DNA of 64,000 bases from Ligilactobacillus sp. WC1T17 (GCA_900110005.1 FOCC01000001.1:114912-178911); one strand, 5' to 3'; positions 8,012 through 17,338 are shown, numbered from the stretch's first letter. Notes: generated from the letters alone by a model not told the origin. Numbers and translations are program-made.

Positions 8012-9241
8012 TTATTTTAAAATATCAACCAAGTTCTTCTTGGCAGCCTGCCGGGCTGGCAAAATGCCAAAAATCAAGCCTACACCAGCCGAAACGCCAA
8101 AGGAGATCATAAAGGCCTTCAAAGAAATATGCGCTTTAATCGTAATTCCTGTAACCATCGCCTGCGAAAGCAATGGTGTAATCAAGTGTGACAACAAGCC
8201 TCCGAAAATAAAACCTATCATCCCGCCAAAGACGGTCAGCATCATTGCTTCAATCAGGAATTGCCACATGATATTTTGCTGGCTGGCCCCCACAGCTAAA
8301 CGAATCCCGATTTCTTGCGTCCGTTCCGATACCGAGATATACATCATATTCATAACGCCAATACCGGCGATAAATAAAGAAATCCCCGCTACAAAGGCAA
8401 TTACACCCGTAAAGATATCAATCGTGGCGTTAAATTGTTTCAACATCTGCTCCATATTATCATATTCATAGCTGCCGTTATTTTTAGCAGAACCATGCTT
8501 ATTCAAATATTTTTTAATTTTAGTGGCCAGCTTGGCTGCTTGTTTGGCACTAACGTCCATTTTGACTTTTAAGCTATTGCCGCTAGTCATTTCTTTGCCA
8601 CCATAGTAAACTGCTTTAGCCAAAATGATATCGGCTCCGTATTTATCAATACTGCCGCTTTCATCATAAAAGTCATGCTGCCGATAAACACCGACAACTT
8701 GATAATTACGGTGGTCAATATTCACCGCAGTGCCTAAAGCTTTGTAGGCGCTGTGGTATTGTCTTTTAGCCAACGCTTCACTGATTAGCGCCTGGTGATC
8801 ACCACCTAACAAGACCGTCCGATCAAATTTTTTGCCGCACACCAGCTTAGCTTGAGCGCTATTTTTATTAATTAAAGAAACCGCATATGTCCCTTGTTTT
8901 TCGCCAACAGTTCCACTTAGATTTAAATCGTCCGTTTCATGCGCTAAATAAGCTTTTTTGACCTGAGGAAACATGGTTTCGACTTTGGCCACATCTTCTT
9001 GCGTAAAGCCGTCCATCGCACTTTCTTCACCTGTTGTATAATAAATTTTTGCTGTTTGATATTTTTCAGTGGAGTCATGTGCAAATTTATCATACATCGT
9101 CTTTTTGACACCATCGCCAATCCCCAAAATGGTCACCACTGAAGCAATCCCAATAGCAATCCCGATAATGGTCAAAAAGCTGCGCTTACGGTTAATTTTT
9201 AAAGATTCAAAGGCGGTAATTAGTAATTCTTCAACTCTCAT
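8012..9241 (-). CDS. MacB-like ABC transporter permease
   Basis: The 409-residue protein has one N-terminal membrane segment (residues 20-45, SFLTIIGIAIGIASVVTILGIG). A large extracellular MacB periplasmic-core-type domain follows to about residue 280, then three membrane segments of an FtsX-type permease domain ending in ILPARQAAKKNLVDILK. It would form the membrane part of a tripartite-like exporter with the ATPase and the HlyD-like protein encoded just upstream. The start codon overlaps the ATPase stop (ATGA-type junction), which indicates translational coupling. Likely cargo is a peptide or antimicrobial; the sequence does not show which. Confidence 0.9.
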   Translation of the reverse strand: MRVEELLITAFESLKINRKRSFLTIIGIAIGIASVVTILGIGDGVKKTMYDKFAHDSTEKYQTAKIYYTTGEESAMDGFTQEDVAKVETMFPQVKKAYLAHETDDLNLSGTVGEKQGTYAVSLINKNSAQAKLVCGKKFDRTVLLGGDHQALISEALAKRQYHSAYKALGTAVNIDHRNYQVVGVYRQHDFYDESGSIDKYGADIILAKAVYYGGKEMTSGNSLKVKMDVSAKQAAKLATKIKKYLNKHGSAKNNGSYEYDNMEQMLKQFNATIDIFTGVIAFVAGISLFIAGIGVMNMMYISVSERTQEIGIRLAVGASQQNIMWQFLIEAMMLTVFGGMIGFIFGGLLSHLITPLLSQAMVTGITIKAHISLKAFMISFGVSAGVGLIFGILPARQAAKKNLVDILK

Positions 9242-9942
9242 TTAGCCACCCTGCCTTTACTATCCGCGATAATCCGGCCGTCTAAAATTTCAATGGTGCG
9301 TTTGCAAGCCTTGGCAATCCGCGGATCATGGGTCACCATTAAAATCGTCGTTCCTTCTGCATTTAATTTTTTAAATAATTCCATGATATCGCGGCTATTT
9401 TGACTATCTAAAGCCCCTGTCGGCTCATCCGCAATCAAAAAGCTGGGATGGCTGACAATAGCCCGCGCAATCGCCACCCTTTGCTGCTGGCCGCCGGACA
9501 TATTTTGCGGTAGTGCTTTTTCATAACCGGCCAGTCCTACCTTCTTTAAAGCTGCTAAAATCGCCGATTCGATTTCGTTGCGTTTTTTACCAGCATATAG
9601 CAGTGGTAAAGCTACGTTAGCATAAACTGACAGCCCGCGAATCAGTTTAAAATTTTGAAAGACAAAACCAACATCTTGATTGCGCAAAAAAGCCAAATCC
9701 TTAGCCTTCAAATCTTGAATCGGCTGCTCTTTAAATAAGTATTCACCGCTAAAATCAGTGTCTAAAAAGCCGATAATATTAATCAATGTCGACTTTCCTG
9801 AACCCGATTCGCCAATGATAGCAGTCAATTCGCCCATTTTTACTTCTAAATCAATGTCATGCAGCACATGATACGCAGTGTCACCTTGACCATAGCTTTT
9901 ATTCAGCTTTTTTAGTTCAATCAAATTATTCAATGTGATCAC
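9238..9942 (-). CDS. MacB-type ABC transporter ATP-binding protein
   Basis: The 234-residue ATPase contains Walker A (GESGSGKST, near residue 43), the Q-loop region FVFQNFKL, the signature MSGGQQQRVAIARA, Walker B (FLIADEPTGALD) and the switch His in VTHDP. This set is typical of the LolD/MacB subfamily. The start overlaps the end of the HlyD-like gene by 17 bases, and the stop overlaps the permease start by four. It energises export through the adjacent permease. Confidence 0.95.
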   Translation of the reverse strand: MITLNNLIELKKLNKSYGQGDTAYHVLHDIDLEVKMGELTAIIGESGSGKSTLINIIGFLDTDFSGEYLFKEQPIQDLKAKDLAFLRNQDVGFVFQNFKLIRGLSVYANVALPLLYAGKKRNEIESAILAALKKVGLAGYEKALPQNMSGGQQQRVAIARAIVSHPSFLIADEPTGALDSQNSRDIMELFKKLNAEGTTILMVTHDPRIAKACKRTIEILDGRIIADSKGRVAK

Positions 9943-11002
9943 CGCTCTTCAAGTTGCCGTCAGGATTAGTGACAATCGTTTCACCAGCTTTGAGGCCATC
10001 GGTTACAATGCAAAATCCATCTTCAAAGCGTCCAAAAACAGCGCGCTTTTTGGCTTTGCCATCTTTAACAACATAAACGTAAGATGAGCGCACAGCTGCC
10101 TTGGGAATTGCCACGCCAGCTTGACTGATTTCGACTTTGACCGTTTGGCCATTAATGAACTGGCTGGAATTAAGGTTAGCATTGAGGGTATATTTGGTCG
10201 TATTACCATTAGTACTGTCAGGAACTTTGGATAAATAAGAAACGGATGTTTCCTGCTTATTTTTAGTAGCAATCGCCGTAACTGTCAATTTTGTCCCCAC
10301 TGGCACCTTGTTATAGTCATATTCAGAAATTTCCATGTTAAGCTGTAAATTATCGGAATAAACCGTAATCGCCGGACTGTCAGCATGTTCATTATTAACA
10401 ACCACAATTCCGGCATAAGGGGCTTTAGCTGATTGATAAACTTTATTTTGAGCTGTATTAAGCTTATTTTGTGCTTCAGAGACGTCATCAACAGCCTCGT
10501 TATAGCTGCTCTTGGCTTCAGTAACCTGGCTTTTCAGCTCACTATAATCATCGTCGTCGCTGTCAGCTTGACTAAGCGCACTTTGCGCTTGACTCAAAGT
10601 GCTGCTGGCCGTTGAAACCTGCTTTTGCGCTTTAGCTAACGTATCTTTTAATTCGGATACTTCATCGGCCGCACTTTCATTGTAAACAGTCGCTACAACT
10701 TGTCCTTGACTGACATGGCTTCCTGTTTTAACAGCAATACTTTGCACCGTACCGCTGGGTAAAGCTACAATCTGCTTACTGGCCGCCGTTACTTTACCAC
10801 TCATCGTTAATGGCGTCCGCTTTCTAACCATCATCGTCCTATATTGATTTTCCTTGGCCTGCGCCTTTTTTTGCTGCTGTTTACCAATGATCCCTGCAAT
10901 CGCCACAATAATTACTACAACCGCAAGCCCTAAAATAATCAGCCTTTTCTTCCCTATTTTCTGTAGTTTTCCCTTTATTTGATTCACTTTAACAAACTCC
11001 AT
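9926..11002 (-). CDS. HlyD/MacA-like membrane-fusion (adaptor) protein
   Basis: The 358-residue protein has an N-terminal membrane anchor (about residues 22-43). A lipoyl-like half follows (VKTGSHVSQGQVVATV, near residue 90). Next is a coiled-coil rich in Ala, Ser, Gln and Lys (residues 110-180), then the second lipoyl half (KAPYAGIVVV) and beta-barrel domains. In Gram-positives such proteins assist MacB-like exporters at the outer face of the membrane. It is the first gene of the three-gene operon, behind a promoter overlapped by a long palindrome. Confidence 0.88.
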   Translation of the reverse strand: MEFVKVNQIKGKLQKIGKKRLIILGLAVVVIIVAIAGIIGKQQQKKAQAKENQYRTMMVRKRTPLTMSGKVTAASKQIVALPSGTVQSIAVKTGSHVSQGQVVATVYNESAADEVSELKDTLAKAQKQVSTASSTLSQAQSALSQADSDDDDYSELKSQVTEAKSSYNEAVDDVSEAQNKLNTAQNKVYQSAKAPYAGIVVVNNEHADSPAITVYSDNLQLNMEISEYDYNKVPVGTKLTVTAIATKNKQETSVSYLSKVPDSTNGNTTKYTLNANLNSSQFINGQTVKVEISQAGVAIPKAAVRSSYVYVVKDGKAKKRAVFGRFEDGFCIVTDGLKAGETIVTNPDGNLKSGDHIE

Positions 11003-11029
11003 TCCCTAGTTAAATTTTTCTACATTATG

Positions 11030-11075
11030 ATTATAGCTCACAGTAATATTATATTCAATATAATATTGAATATAA
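11030..11075 (-). promoter_or_regulatory. Promoter with a 27-base palindromic operator for the MacAB-like operon
   Basis: On the minus strand TTGAAT (11053-11058) and TATAAT (11030-11035) are 17 bases apart. The -35 lies within a perfect palindrome at 11049-11075, made of two 13-base arms (one is TTATATTCAATAT) around a single base. This is the layout of a repressor operator. No regulator gene is adjacent. Confidence 0.7.
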
Positions 11076-11107
11076 AAAAAGAGGATGTTTTCGCAAAATC
11101 CTCTTTT
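11074..11107 (-). terminator. Terminator of purA
   Basis: Arms AAAGAGGAT (11078-11086) and ATCCTCTTT (11098-11106) are followed on the minus strand by a run of T. It slightly abuts the palindromic operator of the next operon. Confidence 0.85.
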
Positions 11108-11174
11108 AATTGTATTTAATTTTGATACTTTTTAAGATTTTACTTAGGCAAAAACAGCTATTATCTCTGCTTAG

Positions 11175-12473
11175 CTAGATTTGAGACCACACATTTTCCA
11201 AGACATTTGTTTGTTTGCGGTCAGGGCCGACTGAGAATGTTGAAACTTTCACGCCAACCAAATCTTGAATGCGGTGGATATAATTTCGAGCATTTTCTGG
11301 CAAATCTTCCAATGTCTTGCAAGAAGTAATATCTTCTTTCCAGCCTGGCATCGTTTCGTAAATCGGCTTGCAAGCTTCTAATTCTTTCAAACTAGCAGGA
11401 TAATGATAGATTTTTTCACCATTGAGTTCGTAGGCAGTGCAAATTTTAATTTCATCTAACCCTGTCAAAACGTCCACACAGTTCAAGCACAGGTTAGTCA
11501 AGCCAGAAACCCGCTTGGAGTGGCGCATAACCACGGAATCAAACCAGCCGATACGGCGCGGACGCTTCGTAACTGTCCCGTATTCATGACCGGCTTCGCG
11601 AATAAAATCACCAATTTCATTATCAAGTTCAGTTGGGAAAGGCCCATCGCCGACACGAGAAGTATAAGCCTTGCAAGCACCAACAACCTTATTAATTTTA
11701 GCTGGACCAACCCCTGAACCAATGGTTACCCCACCAGCAACCGGGTTAGATGACGTCACAAATGGATAGGTACCTTGGTCAATATCAAGCATATTGCCTT
11801 GCGCACCTTCGAATAACACCCGTTTGCCGGCATCCAAAGCATCGTTTAATACTACTGAAGTATCCGTCACATATTTTTTGATTTCTTGCCCGTATTCATA
11901 ATATTCATCAAAAATATCTTCAAACTTAAGTTCAGGACCTTCGTAATCGTACATTTTTTTGAATAAACGGTTCTTAGCTTCAACGTTGCTCTTTAATTTT
12001 TCAGCAAAGGTATCTTTTTCAAGCAAGTCAGCCACACGAATTCCGACACGACCGGCCTTATCCATGTAGCAAGGCCCGATACCCTTGTTTGTCGTCCCAA
12101 TCTTATTGTCTTTTTTAGCTTTTTCTTGCAAACCATCCAAAATAATATGGTATGGCAAAATAACATGCGCCCGATCAGAAATCCGCAAATTATCAGTTGT
12201 AACCCCATTTTCATGTAAATAGCGCAATTCTTCAACCAATGACTTAGGGTTAAGCACCACGCCGTTACCGATGACACAAATCTTATCAGAGTAAAAAATA
12301 CCTGAAGGAATCAACCGTAATTTGAATGTTTGATCATTAAAAACGATGGTGTGGCCTGCGTTATCACCACCTTGGTAACGTGCAATCACTTCTGCGTTTT
12401 GGCTTAAAAAGTCAGTAATCTTTCCTTTGCCTTCATCGCCCCATTGGCTGCCTACAACTACAACTGATGACAT
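11175..12473 (-). CDS. purA: Adenylosuccinate synthetase
   Basis: The enzyme makes adenylosuccinate from IMP, aspartate and GTP in AMP biosynthesis. The N-terminal [11 protein letters not shown] motif is the GTP-binding loop with the catalytic Asp, and [10 protein letters not shown] contains the catalytic His. GSGVGP and the C-terminal VGPDRKQT are further family landmarks. The frame stays open to GTG 12482, but that codon lies within the AGGTGG ribosome site. The ATG at 12473, five bases downstream, is the better start and gives 432 residues. It is monocistronic. Confidence 0.96.
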   Translation of the reverse strand: MSSVVVVGSQWGDEGKGKITDFLSQNAEVIARYQGGDNAGHTIVFNDQTFKLRLIPSGIFYSDKICVIGNGVVLNPKSLVEELRYLHENGVTTDNLRISDRAHVILPYHIILDGLQEKAKKDNKIGTTNKGIGPCYMDKAGRVGIRVADLLEKDTFAEKLKSNVEAKNRLFKKMYDYEGPELKFEDIFDEYYEYGQEIKKYVTDTSVVLNDALDAGKRVLFEGAQGNMLDIDQGTYPFVTSSNPVAGGVTIGSGVGPAKINKVVGACKAYTSRVGDGPFPTELDNEIGDFIREAGHEYGTVTKRPRRIGWFDSVVMRHSKRVSGLTNLCLNCVDVLTGLDEIKICTAYELNGEKIYHYPASLKELEACKPIYETMPGWKEDITSCKTLEDLPENARNYIHRIQDLVGVKVSTFSVGPDRKQTNVLENVWSQI

Positions 12474-12673
12474 ATTATCCACCTCATATTTTCTTAGATG
12501 TTTTAAGCAAGTCTTTTTGCTTAATTAACCGTGATAATTGTAACAATAAACATTTGCTTTTTCAAGTAAATTCCGAATGTTATTTAGTTTTGATACACTT
12601 TTTGTTTTTTTAGGCGAACATTTAGGCTAAATCAGCCTTCTACCCGCCCATACAAAAACTTTTCGTACGGATT

Positions 12674-12979
12674 TTATTCAATAATCCAAGGGTCGTAGCG
12701 CTTGAAAGGCAAAAGTGTTTTCGTCCGTGATAAAATTTCCATCTGTTTTAGAATCTGGGCAGCATCATCACCAATGGTGCATTTTTGTTCTACAATTAGC
12801 CGATAAATCGCCGTCACCATTTTTTCCATAATAATTTGCGGTGCTATCTGCCGGTCTTCCAACTCTTTTTTGCCATAAGCAATTATTTGCGCCATTTTTT
12901 TATTTTTAGGCTGATAGGTCATCTCAAAAGCTGCTACATATTCGTTAGCCAAACGGGCTACTTCTTTGCGTGATTTCAT
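12674..12979 (-). CDS. Small helical protein of unknown function, second gene of a LexA-box unit
   Basis: The 101-residue protein starts at ATG 12979, which follows GGAGGAATTAAA; the upstream TTG in frame is inside the ribosome site. The sequence is charged and helical throughout, with no signal peptide or membrane segment, and ends in RYDPWIIE. I do not recognise a family. It lies 89 bases after the other small gene. It may be read with that gene, although a TATAAT-like element in the gap may give it a promoter of its own. Size and helicity resemble bacteriocin immunity proteins, but I see no signature supporting that. Confidence 0.7.
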   Translation of the reverse strand: MKSRKEVARLANEYVAAFEMTYQPKNKKMAQIIAYGKKELEDRQIAPQIIMEKMVTAIYRLIVEQKCTIGDDAAQILKQMEILSRTKTLLPFKRYDPWIIE

Positions 12980-13068
12980 TTTAATTCCTCCTTTCAACCA
13001 GGTAAGTAAGCCCTTTTATTATAACGTATTTAGCCTCATTCTGCATATTTCCCTGGAAATATTTAGCA

Positions 13069-13386
13069 TCACTCTTCGGCGCCGAATTCTGTTTCAGCAA
13101 CAGCCAATTCTAATTCTTCCAGCAGATTATGATTGTCAAAATAAGTCATCCAAGCTTCAGGCGTGTGATGCTGACTCGGAATAGCCCGCTCTATTTGTGC
13201 TTGAATATTGTCGATAAATTGTGCCACATATTTCTCACTTTGCCGCCTAATCTGCGCATCGTTATACCGTTTAGCCGGCTGTCTTTGCTCATTTTTATCT
13301 TCCAAGTAGGCAATCACTTTTGTCTTAAAATTGGCTAAAATAGTGGAATTTTCATCTAAATAAGCTGCTAATTCATGGGTATTCAT
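13069..13386 (-). CDS. Small acidic/helical protein of unknown function behind a LexA-type box
   Basis: The 105-residue protein is soluble and mostly helical, with a run of Gln and Arg in the middle and an acidic C-terminus (ELELAVAETEFGAEE). It begins at ATG 13386 about 32 bases from a good -10. The promoter spacer holds a LexA/DinR-type box, so the gene may be induced by DNA damage. I do not recognise a family. A role in the SOS response is inferred from the operator only. Confidence 0.75.
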   Translation of the reverse strand: MNTHELAAYLDENSTILANFKTKVIAYLEDKNEQRQPAKRYNDAQIRRQSEKYVAQFIDNIQAQIERAIPSQHHTPEAWMTYFDNHNLLEELELAVAETEFGAEE

Positions 13387-13417
13387 CTCAAAACCTTCTT
13401 TATTTTATTTCACACCC

Positions 13418-13446
13418 ATTATACAAACAAATGTTCGTTTTGTCTA
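13418..13446 (-). promoter_or_regulatory. Promoter with a LexA/DinR-type operator in its spacer
   Basis: On the minus strand TAGACA (13441-13446) and TATAAT (13418-13423) are 17 bases apart. The spacer contains CGAACATTTGTTTG (13424-13437). This fits the Gram-positive LexA box CGAAC-N4-GTTCG with one mismatch. Confidence 0.65.
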
Positions 13447-13473
13447 CAAAAAAATAAGCAGTAATTACTGCTT
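13447..13473 (-). terminator. Terminator downstream of asnB and its repeat array
   Basis: The perfect palindrome TAAGCAGTAATTACTGCTTA is followed on the minus strand by seven T. It insulates the LexA-type promoter from read-through. Confidence 0.8.
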
Positions 13474-13489
13474 ACTTTCTTTGAAGGCT

Positions 13490-13775
13490 GTGTAGTTGGG
13501 CAAAGCCTAAGCATTCGCCAAAGCAACCTGGTTTTAGTCGGGCTTTTCTTGGCAGACTTCTAGAGCTAAGACCCTTACCCCTTGGGGCTTTGCAGCCCAC
13601 GGCGGGTTCAGGGCACTTAGCTTACGAAGTCTAACCGCCAAGAAGAGCACCCTGTTCTTAGTCGGGCAAATCTTCGCAGGCTTCTAGTGACAATAACCTG
13701 TCTCTTGGGAGCTTTCAGCTCCACTGCGAGCCAGGCTACTTGTCATACGAAGCCTAACCGCTCGGTTTTGCACCC
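13490..13775. repeat. Hairpin-mosaic repeat array 1 (two units plus a remnant)
   Basis: Two modular palindromic units stand in tandem. The first has outer arms TTTTCTTGGC/GCCAAGAAGA and inner arms around AGAGCTAAG/CTTAGCT. The second has arms built on CAGGCTTCTAGTGACAA/TTGTCATACGAAGCCT. Units are joined by GCACCCTG and a TAGTCGGGC spacer. The array ends against the asnB stop codon. Confidence 0.85.
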
Positions 13776-15362
13776 TTATTTTCCACTGTCACCGTAGTTT
13801 TTTAATACTCTGGCACTAGGGTCATCAACATCACAATTTTCCCACGTCTTGTTTGGCATCCAATAATCTTTAATCCACTTGGCCTTGCCCGGGTAAAATT
13901 CTTCAAAGATTTCCCGATATAGCAAAGATTCCTTGGTAAAAGGAGCATGGTGGTAGCCATATTTGTCCTGAGCTTTAGCCAAATCAGCATCCGTATACTT
14001 TGTTTCAGCATAAGCTTTCAAATCATCAACCAGCGAATGACCCACGGCATCACTGAAGGCAGCCTTTTCCCGCATTAAAATATCTTCCGGCAGATAGCCT
14101 TGATTGGCAAAAGCTTGCCGCAATAAGTATTTGCCTTTACCCCATTTGTTCATTTTCAATTCAGGATCAATAGACATCACATATTTGACAAAATCAAGGT
14201 CGGCAAAAGGTACCCGGCCTTCTAAAGAATTAGCTGAAATACAGCGGTCAGCTCTTAAAACATCATACATATAAAGTTCCCGCACCCGCTTCATTGATTC
14301 TTTTTGAAATTCTTCCGCGTTAGGGGCAAAGTCAGTATATTTATAACCAAAAAGTTCATCTGAACATTCACCGGTTAAAATTACCTTTAAATCAGTATTT
14401 TCATGAATTTTTTGGCATAAAAGATACATCCCGACAGACGCTCTGATGGTTGTAATGTCCCAGGTTTCAAGCGTATAGATGACCTGGCGCAAAGCAGCTA
14501 AAACCTCTGCCCTGGTCATAATGAATTCCGTGTGGTCTGTTCCTAAATATTCTGCTACTTCCCTAGCATATTTTAAATCAATCGGATTTTGATCCATCCC
14601 AATCGCAAAGGTCTTGAGCTTTTTTTGCGGCATCAATTTGGCAGCAATGGAGCAAACTAAGGACGAATCAAGTCCGCCTGACAACAAATATCCGACCGGA
14701 GCATCCGCATGCAGCCTTTTTTTCACCCCGGCAATCAATAACTCTCTAATCTTAGTTTCAGCTTCTTGTGGCGTCGGCAATTTCATCCGCGCTACCATGG
14801 CCGGATCATCATAGCAGACAAATTTTTCACCATCATAGTAATGTCCCGGCGGGAAAGGATAAATGTGTTTGCATGTCTCCATCAAGGCTTTGGCTGTAGA
14901 AGCAAAAGATAAGTGTCCTGCTTCATTATAGCCGTAAAACATTGGTCTAATCCCAATTGGATCACGTCCAGCCACTACTTTTTGACTTTGTTCATCATAC
15001 AAAACAAAAGCAAATTCAGCATCCAGTAACTTGCACATGGTATCTAAACCATACTTGCGGTACAAAGGAATCAAACATTCACAATCACTGCCGCTCTTAA
15101 AAGAGTAGCCAGCTAAGTTTTGTTCTAGTTGGCGATAATTATAAATTTCCCCATTGCAAACCAAAGTACAGTCTAAGGCTGAAAAAGGTTGCATGCCCTT
15201 GGCGCTTAAATCCATGATAGCTAAGCGGTTAAAGCCGAATACAGCCTTTTTGACCGCCAAAGTCGCTTGCATATCCGGTCCACGATCAACCGTTTTTTCC
15301 AAAGCTTCATCAAAAACTTTAACTTCAAAATCTTCTTTGGCGACGACGACAAATCCACACAT
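13776..15362 (-). CDS. asnB: Asparagine synthetase (glutamine-hydrolysing)
   Basis: The enzyme makes asparagine from aspartate, glutamine and ATP. The N-terminal glutaminase domain begins MCGFVVV with the catalytic Cys2. The synthetase domain has the PPi-loop motif LLSGGLDSSLVCS near residue 230. The frame is open 27 codons further upstream, but Cys must be residue 2, and a GAAAGGAG box precedes the ATG at 15362, so that start is firm (528 residues). A T-box leader with an Asn specifier precedes it, so expression should rise when tRNA-Asn is uncharged. The TAA stop abuts repeat array 1. Confidence 0.96.
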   Translation of the reverse strand: MCGFVVVAKEDFEVKVFDEALEKTVDRGPDMQATLAVKKAVFGFNRLAIMDLSAKGMQPFSALDCTLVCNGEIYNYRQLEQNLAGYSFKSGSDCECLIPLYRKYGLDTMCKLLDAEFAFVLYDEQSQKVVAGRDPIGIRPMFYGYNEAGHLSFASTAKALMETCKHIYPFPPGHYYDGEKFVCYDDPAMVARMKLPTPQEAETKIRELLIAGVKKRLHADAPVGYLLSGGLDSSLVCSIAAKLMPQKKLKTFAIGMDQNPIDLKYAREVAEYLGTDHTEFIMTRAEVLAALRQVIYTLETWDITTIRASVGMYLLCQKIHENTDLKVILTGECSDELFGYKYTDFAPNAEEFQKESMKRVRELYMYDVLRADRCISANSLEGRVPFADLDFVKYVMSIDPELKMNKWGKGKYLLRQAFANQGYLPEDILMREKAAFSDAVGHSLVDDLKAYAETKYTDADLAKAQDKYGYHHAPFTKESLLYREIFEEFYPGKAKWIKDYWMPNKTWENCDVDDPSARVLKNYGDSGK

Positions 15363-15383
15363 ATAAATTATCTCCTTTCGGAC

Positions 15384-15690
15384 AAAAAAAGCCTTCCGCC
15401 CTTGCTTAATGCAAGGGACGAAAGGCTTTTTCCGCGGTACCACCCTAATTACCCGCGTTTATCAGCGGATCAGCTTATGGGATGCTGCACAAGTGCAATA
15501 TTCCACCGGCTGTAACGTGCCGGACACGTCTAAGTCTACTCTGGCAAAAGCCATTTGGGTTAGCAACAGGGAGAGTGTTATTCAATAAAGCAGGGTCGAC
15601 CGGATTTGCACTGGCACCGATTCACTGTACGAATATCTTTACCTACTCGTCTCTCTCATCGTTTTATTATCTTGTGATAAATTTTAAGCC
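15384..15690 (-). promoter_or_regulatory. T-box riboswitch leader of asnB (Asn specifier)
   Basis: The minus strand carries the T-box sequence AGGGTGGTACCGCG (15433-15446), followed by a GC-rich terminator with arms AAAGCCTTTCG and CGGAAGGCTTT and a T-run (15384-15431). In the first stem, AGAGAG pairs with CTCTCC, and the internal loop on the 3' side holds AAC (15577-15579), an asparagine codon. This is the canonical design in which uncharged tRNA-Asn prevents termination. Confidence 0.93.
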
Positions 15691-15709
15691 ATCCGCTCTT
15701 ATTTTTCAA
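15681..15709 (-). promoter_or_regulatory. Promoter of the asnB T-box transcript
   Basis: TTGAAA (15704-15709) and TAAAAT (15681-15686) on the minus strand are 17 bases apart, placing the start just before the T-box stem I. Confidence 0.7.
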
Positions 15710-15733
15710 GCTTTTTTTTAATTTTTTGTCATA

Positions 15734-15925
15734 TTAGCGATGATTACTCCGCCACATCAAATACCATTTATACAGCAAAACACAGACAATGTAATAAACA
15801 ATCCCCATCAACAATAATTTAATCGAAAAACTATTACCTTGTAAGATTGAAATAACAGTTAATGTAATCAGTAAAGCCACCAAGGCGATGGCATGGATCA
15901 TCAATTCTACTTTGGTAAATTTCAT
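15734..15925 (-). CDS. Small membrane protein, two segments, unknown function
   Basis: The 63-residue protein has two hydrophobic helices (about residues 9-28 and 34-55) separated by a short polar turn, and a basic tail (WRSNHR). Its ATG is three bases after the dnaB stop, with the GGAGG ribosome site inside the end of dnaB, so it is translated from the dnaB transcript. I do not recognise a family. Confidence 0.75.
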   Translation of the reverse strand: MKFTKVELMIHAIALVALLITLTVISILQGNSFSIKLLLMGIVYYIVCVLLYKWYLMWRSNHR

Positions 15926-15928
15926 GTT

Positions 15929-17326
15929 TTAGCCTCCTTGAAACGCTTCTGGTGCAATACTGGTAAATTTATTGTGCGATTTAATAAACATCAAGTGAAC
16001 TGTTCCCCGCGCACCCGCACGGTTCTTTTCTAAAATAAGTTCAACTTCACTGTGATCTTCTTCGGCCTGTTTTGCTTCAGCATTATCATCATCAGAATCG
16101 GTATCATGCTCATAATAGTCATCCCGATACAAGAAAGCAACAATATCGGCATCCTGTTCAATCGAACCTGATTCACGAATATCTGACAGCATCGGTCTTT
16201 TATCCTGTCTTTGTTCCACTCCACGTGACAGCTGGGATAAAGCAATTACAGGAATCGACAATTCTTTTGATAATTTCTTTAACTGCCGTGAAATATCCGA
16301 CACTTCTTGTTGGCGACTTTCCTTATTAGAGCCTTCAATCAACTGCAGGTAATCAACTACGACGAGGCCTAAATTTTTATTTTCCTTGGCCAACCGCCGG
16401 CATTTGGCTCTGATTTCAGACATTTTAATCCCCGGCGTATCGTCAATATAAATCTGCGTTTTTGATAAAGCTTCAACGGCTTCGTACAACCGATCCCATT
16501 CGTTGTCGTCAAGGTTGCCATCCCGCAGATGGTCTGCACGAATGCCCCCCCGCGCACAAATCATCCGGTTAACCAGCGATTCAGCACTCATTTCCAAAGA
16601 AAAAATCGCCACCGAAACATTTTGCGTAATGGCCACATTAGCCGCAATATTCAAGGCAAAAGCCGTTTTACCAACCGCTGGCCGCGCTGCTAAAATAATC
16701 AAATTATCCGGCTGCAAGCCTGAAGTCATTTTATCCAAGGTATTAAATCCCGTCGGCAGACCCGTAATCTCTTCTTTGCGCCCCTGGAGCTCAAAGACAT
16801 GATTATACGCTTCATTAACAACATCCCGAATTTCTTTGAAACCGGCCTGATTTTGATGTTCCGAAACATCCATAATCTGGCGTTCGGCTTCATCTAGGAT
16901 ATTATCAACTTCATCATCAGGGTTTTGCGCCTTATTGATGATATTGGACGCCGTTTGAATCAAACGCCGCAATTGCGCTTTTTCCGAAACAATTTTAGCG
17001 TAATATCCGGCATTGCGCGCTGACGGAACTGCCGCAGCCAATTCAGCCAAATAGGCAATTCCACCCGCATCATCCAGCTGATTTTTCGTCTCCAGGATGG
17101 ACTTCATGGTCAAAACATCGACCGGCTTATCATCTTCGTACAAATCAAGCATGGCCTGGAAAAGTATTTGATGCTGTCTTAAATAAAAATCACCAGCTTC
17201 AACATATTCCATCGCATCTGCCAAGGCATTGCCGTTCAAAAAAACGGCCCCTAGTACTGCGCGCTCGGCATTTTGATCATTGGGTGGCATGGTGCCAGCC
17301 AACATTTCGTTATCCAAAGCGTTCAT
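15929..17326 (-). CDS. dnaB: Replicative DNA helicase
   Basis: The 465-residue protein is the hexameric helicase of the replication fork (called DnaC in Bacillus). The N-terminal domain starts PPNDQNAERAVLGAVFL. The RecA-like motor has Walker A AARPAVGKTAFALNIA near residue 215, the VVVDYLQLI Walker B, and the LSRGVEQRQDKRPMLSDIRESGSIEQDAD-type region that marks the family (LSQLSRGVE near residue 370). It follows rplI with a 12-base gap in the same operon, as in many Firmicutes. Confidence 0.97.
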   Translation of the reverse strand: MNALDNEMLAGTMPPNDQNAERAVLGAVFLNGNALADAMEYVEAGDFYLRQHQILFQAMLDLYEDDKPVDVLTMKSILETKNQLDDAGGIAYLAELAAAVPSARNAGYYAKIVSEKAQLRRLIQTASNIINKAQNPDDEVDNILDEAERQIMDVSEHQNQAGFKEIRDVVNEAYNHVFELQGRKEEITGLPTGFNTLDKMTSGLQPDNLIILAARPAVGKTAFALNIAANVAITQNVSVAIFSLEMSAESLVNRMICARGGIRADHLRDGNLDDNEWDRLYEAVEALSKTQIYIDDTPGIKMSEIRAKCRRLAKENKNLGLVVVDYLQLIEGSNKESRQQEVSDISRQLKKLSKELSIPVIALSQLSRGVEQRQDKRPMLSDIRESGSIEQDADIVAFLYRDDYYEHDTDSDDDNAEAKQAEEDHSEVELILEKNRAGARGTVHLMFIKSHNKFTSIAPEAFQGG

Positions 17327-17338
17327 CCTTTCTTGCTT

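Noticed and set aside
12571..12622. PurR boxes before purA
   Set aside because: CCGAATGTT and GCGAACATT resemble PurBox cores, but spacing, orientation and flanks do not fit a standard pair well enough to report.
13490..13775. CRISPR array
   Set aside because: Units are about 110 bases, palindromic over their length and joined directly; there are no short repeats with unique spacers and no cas genes.
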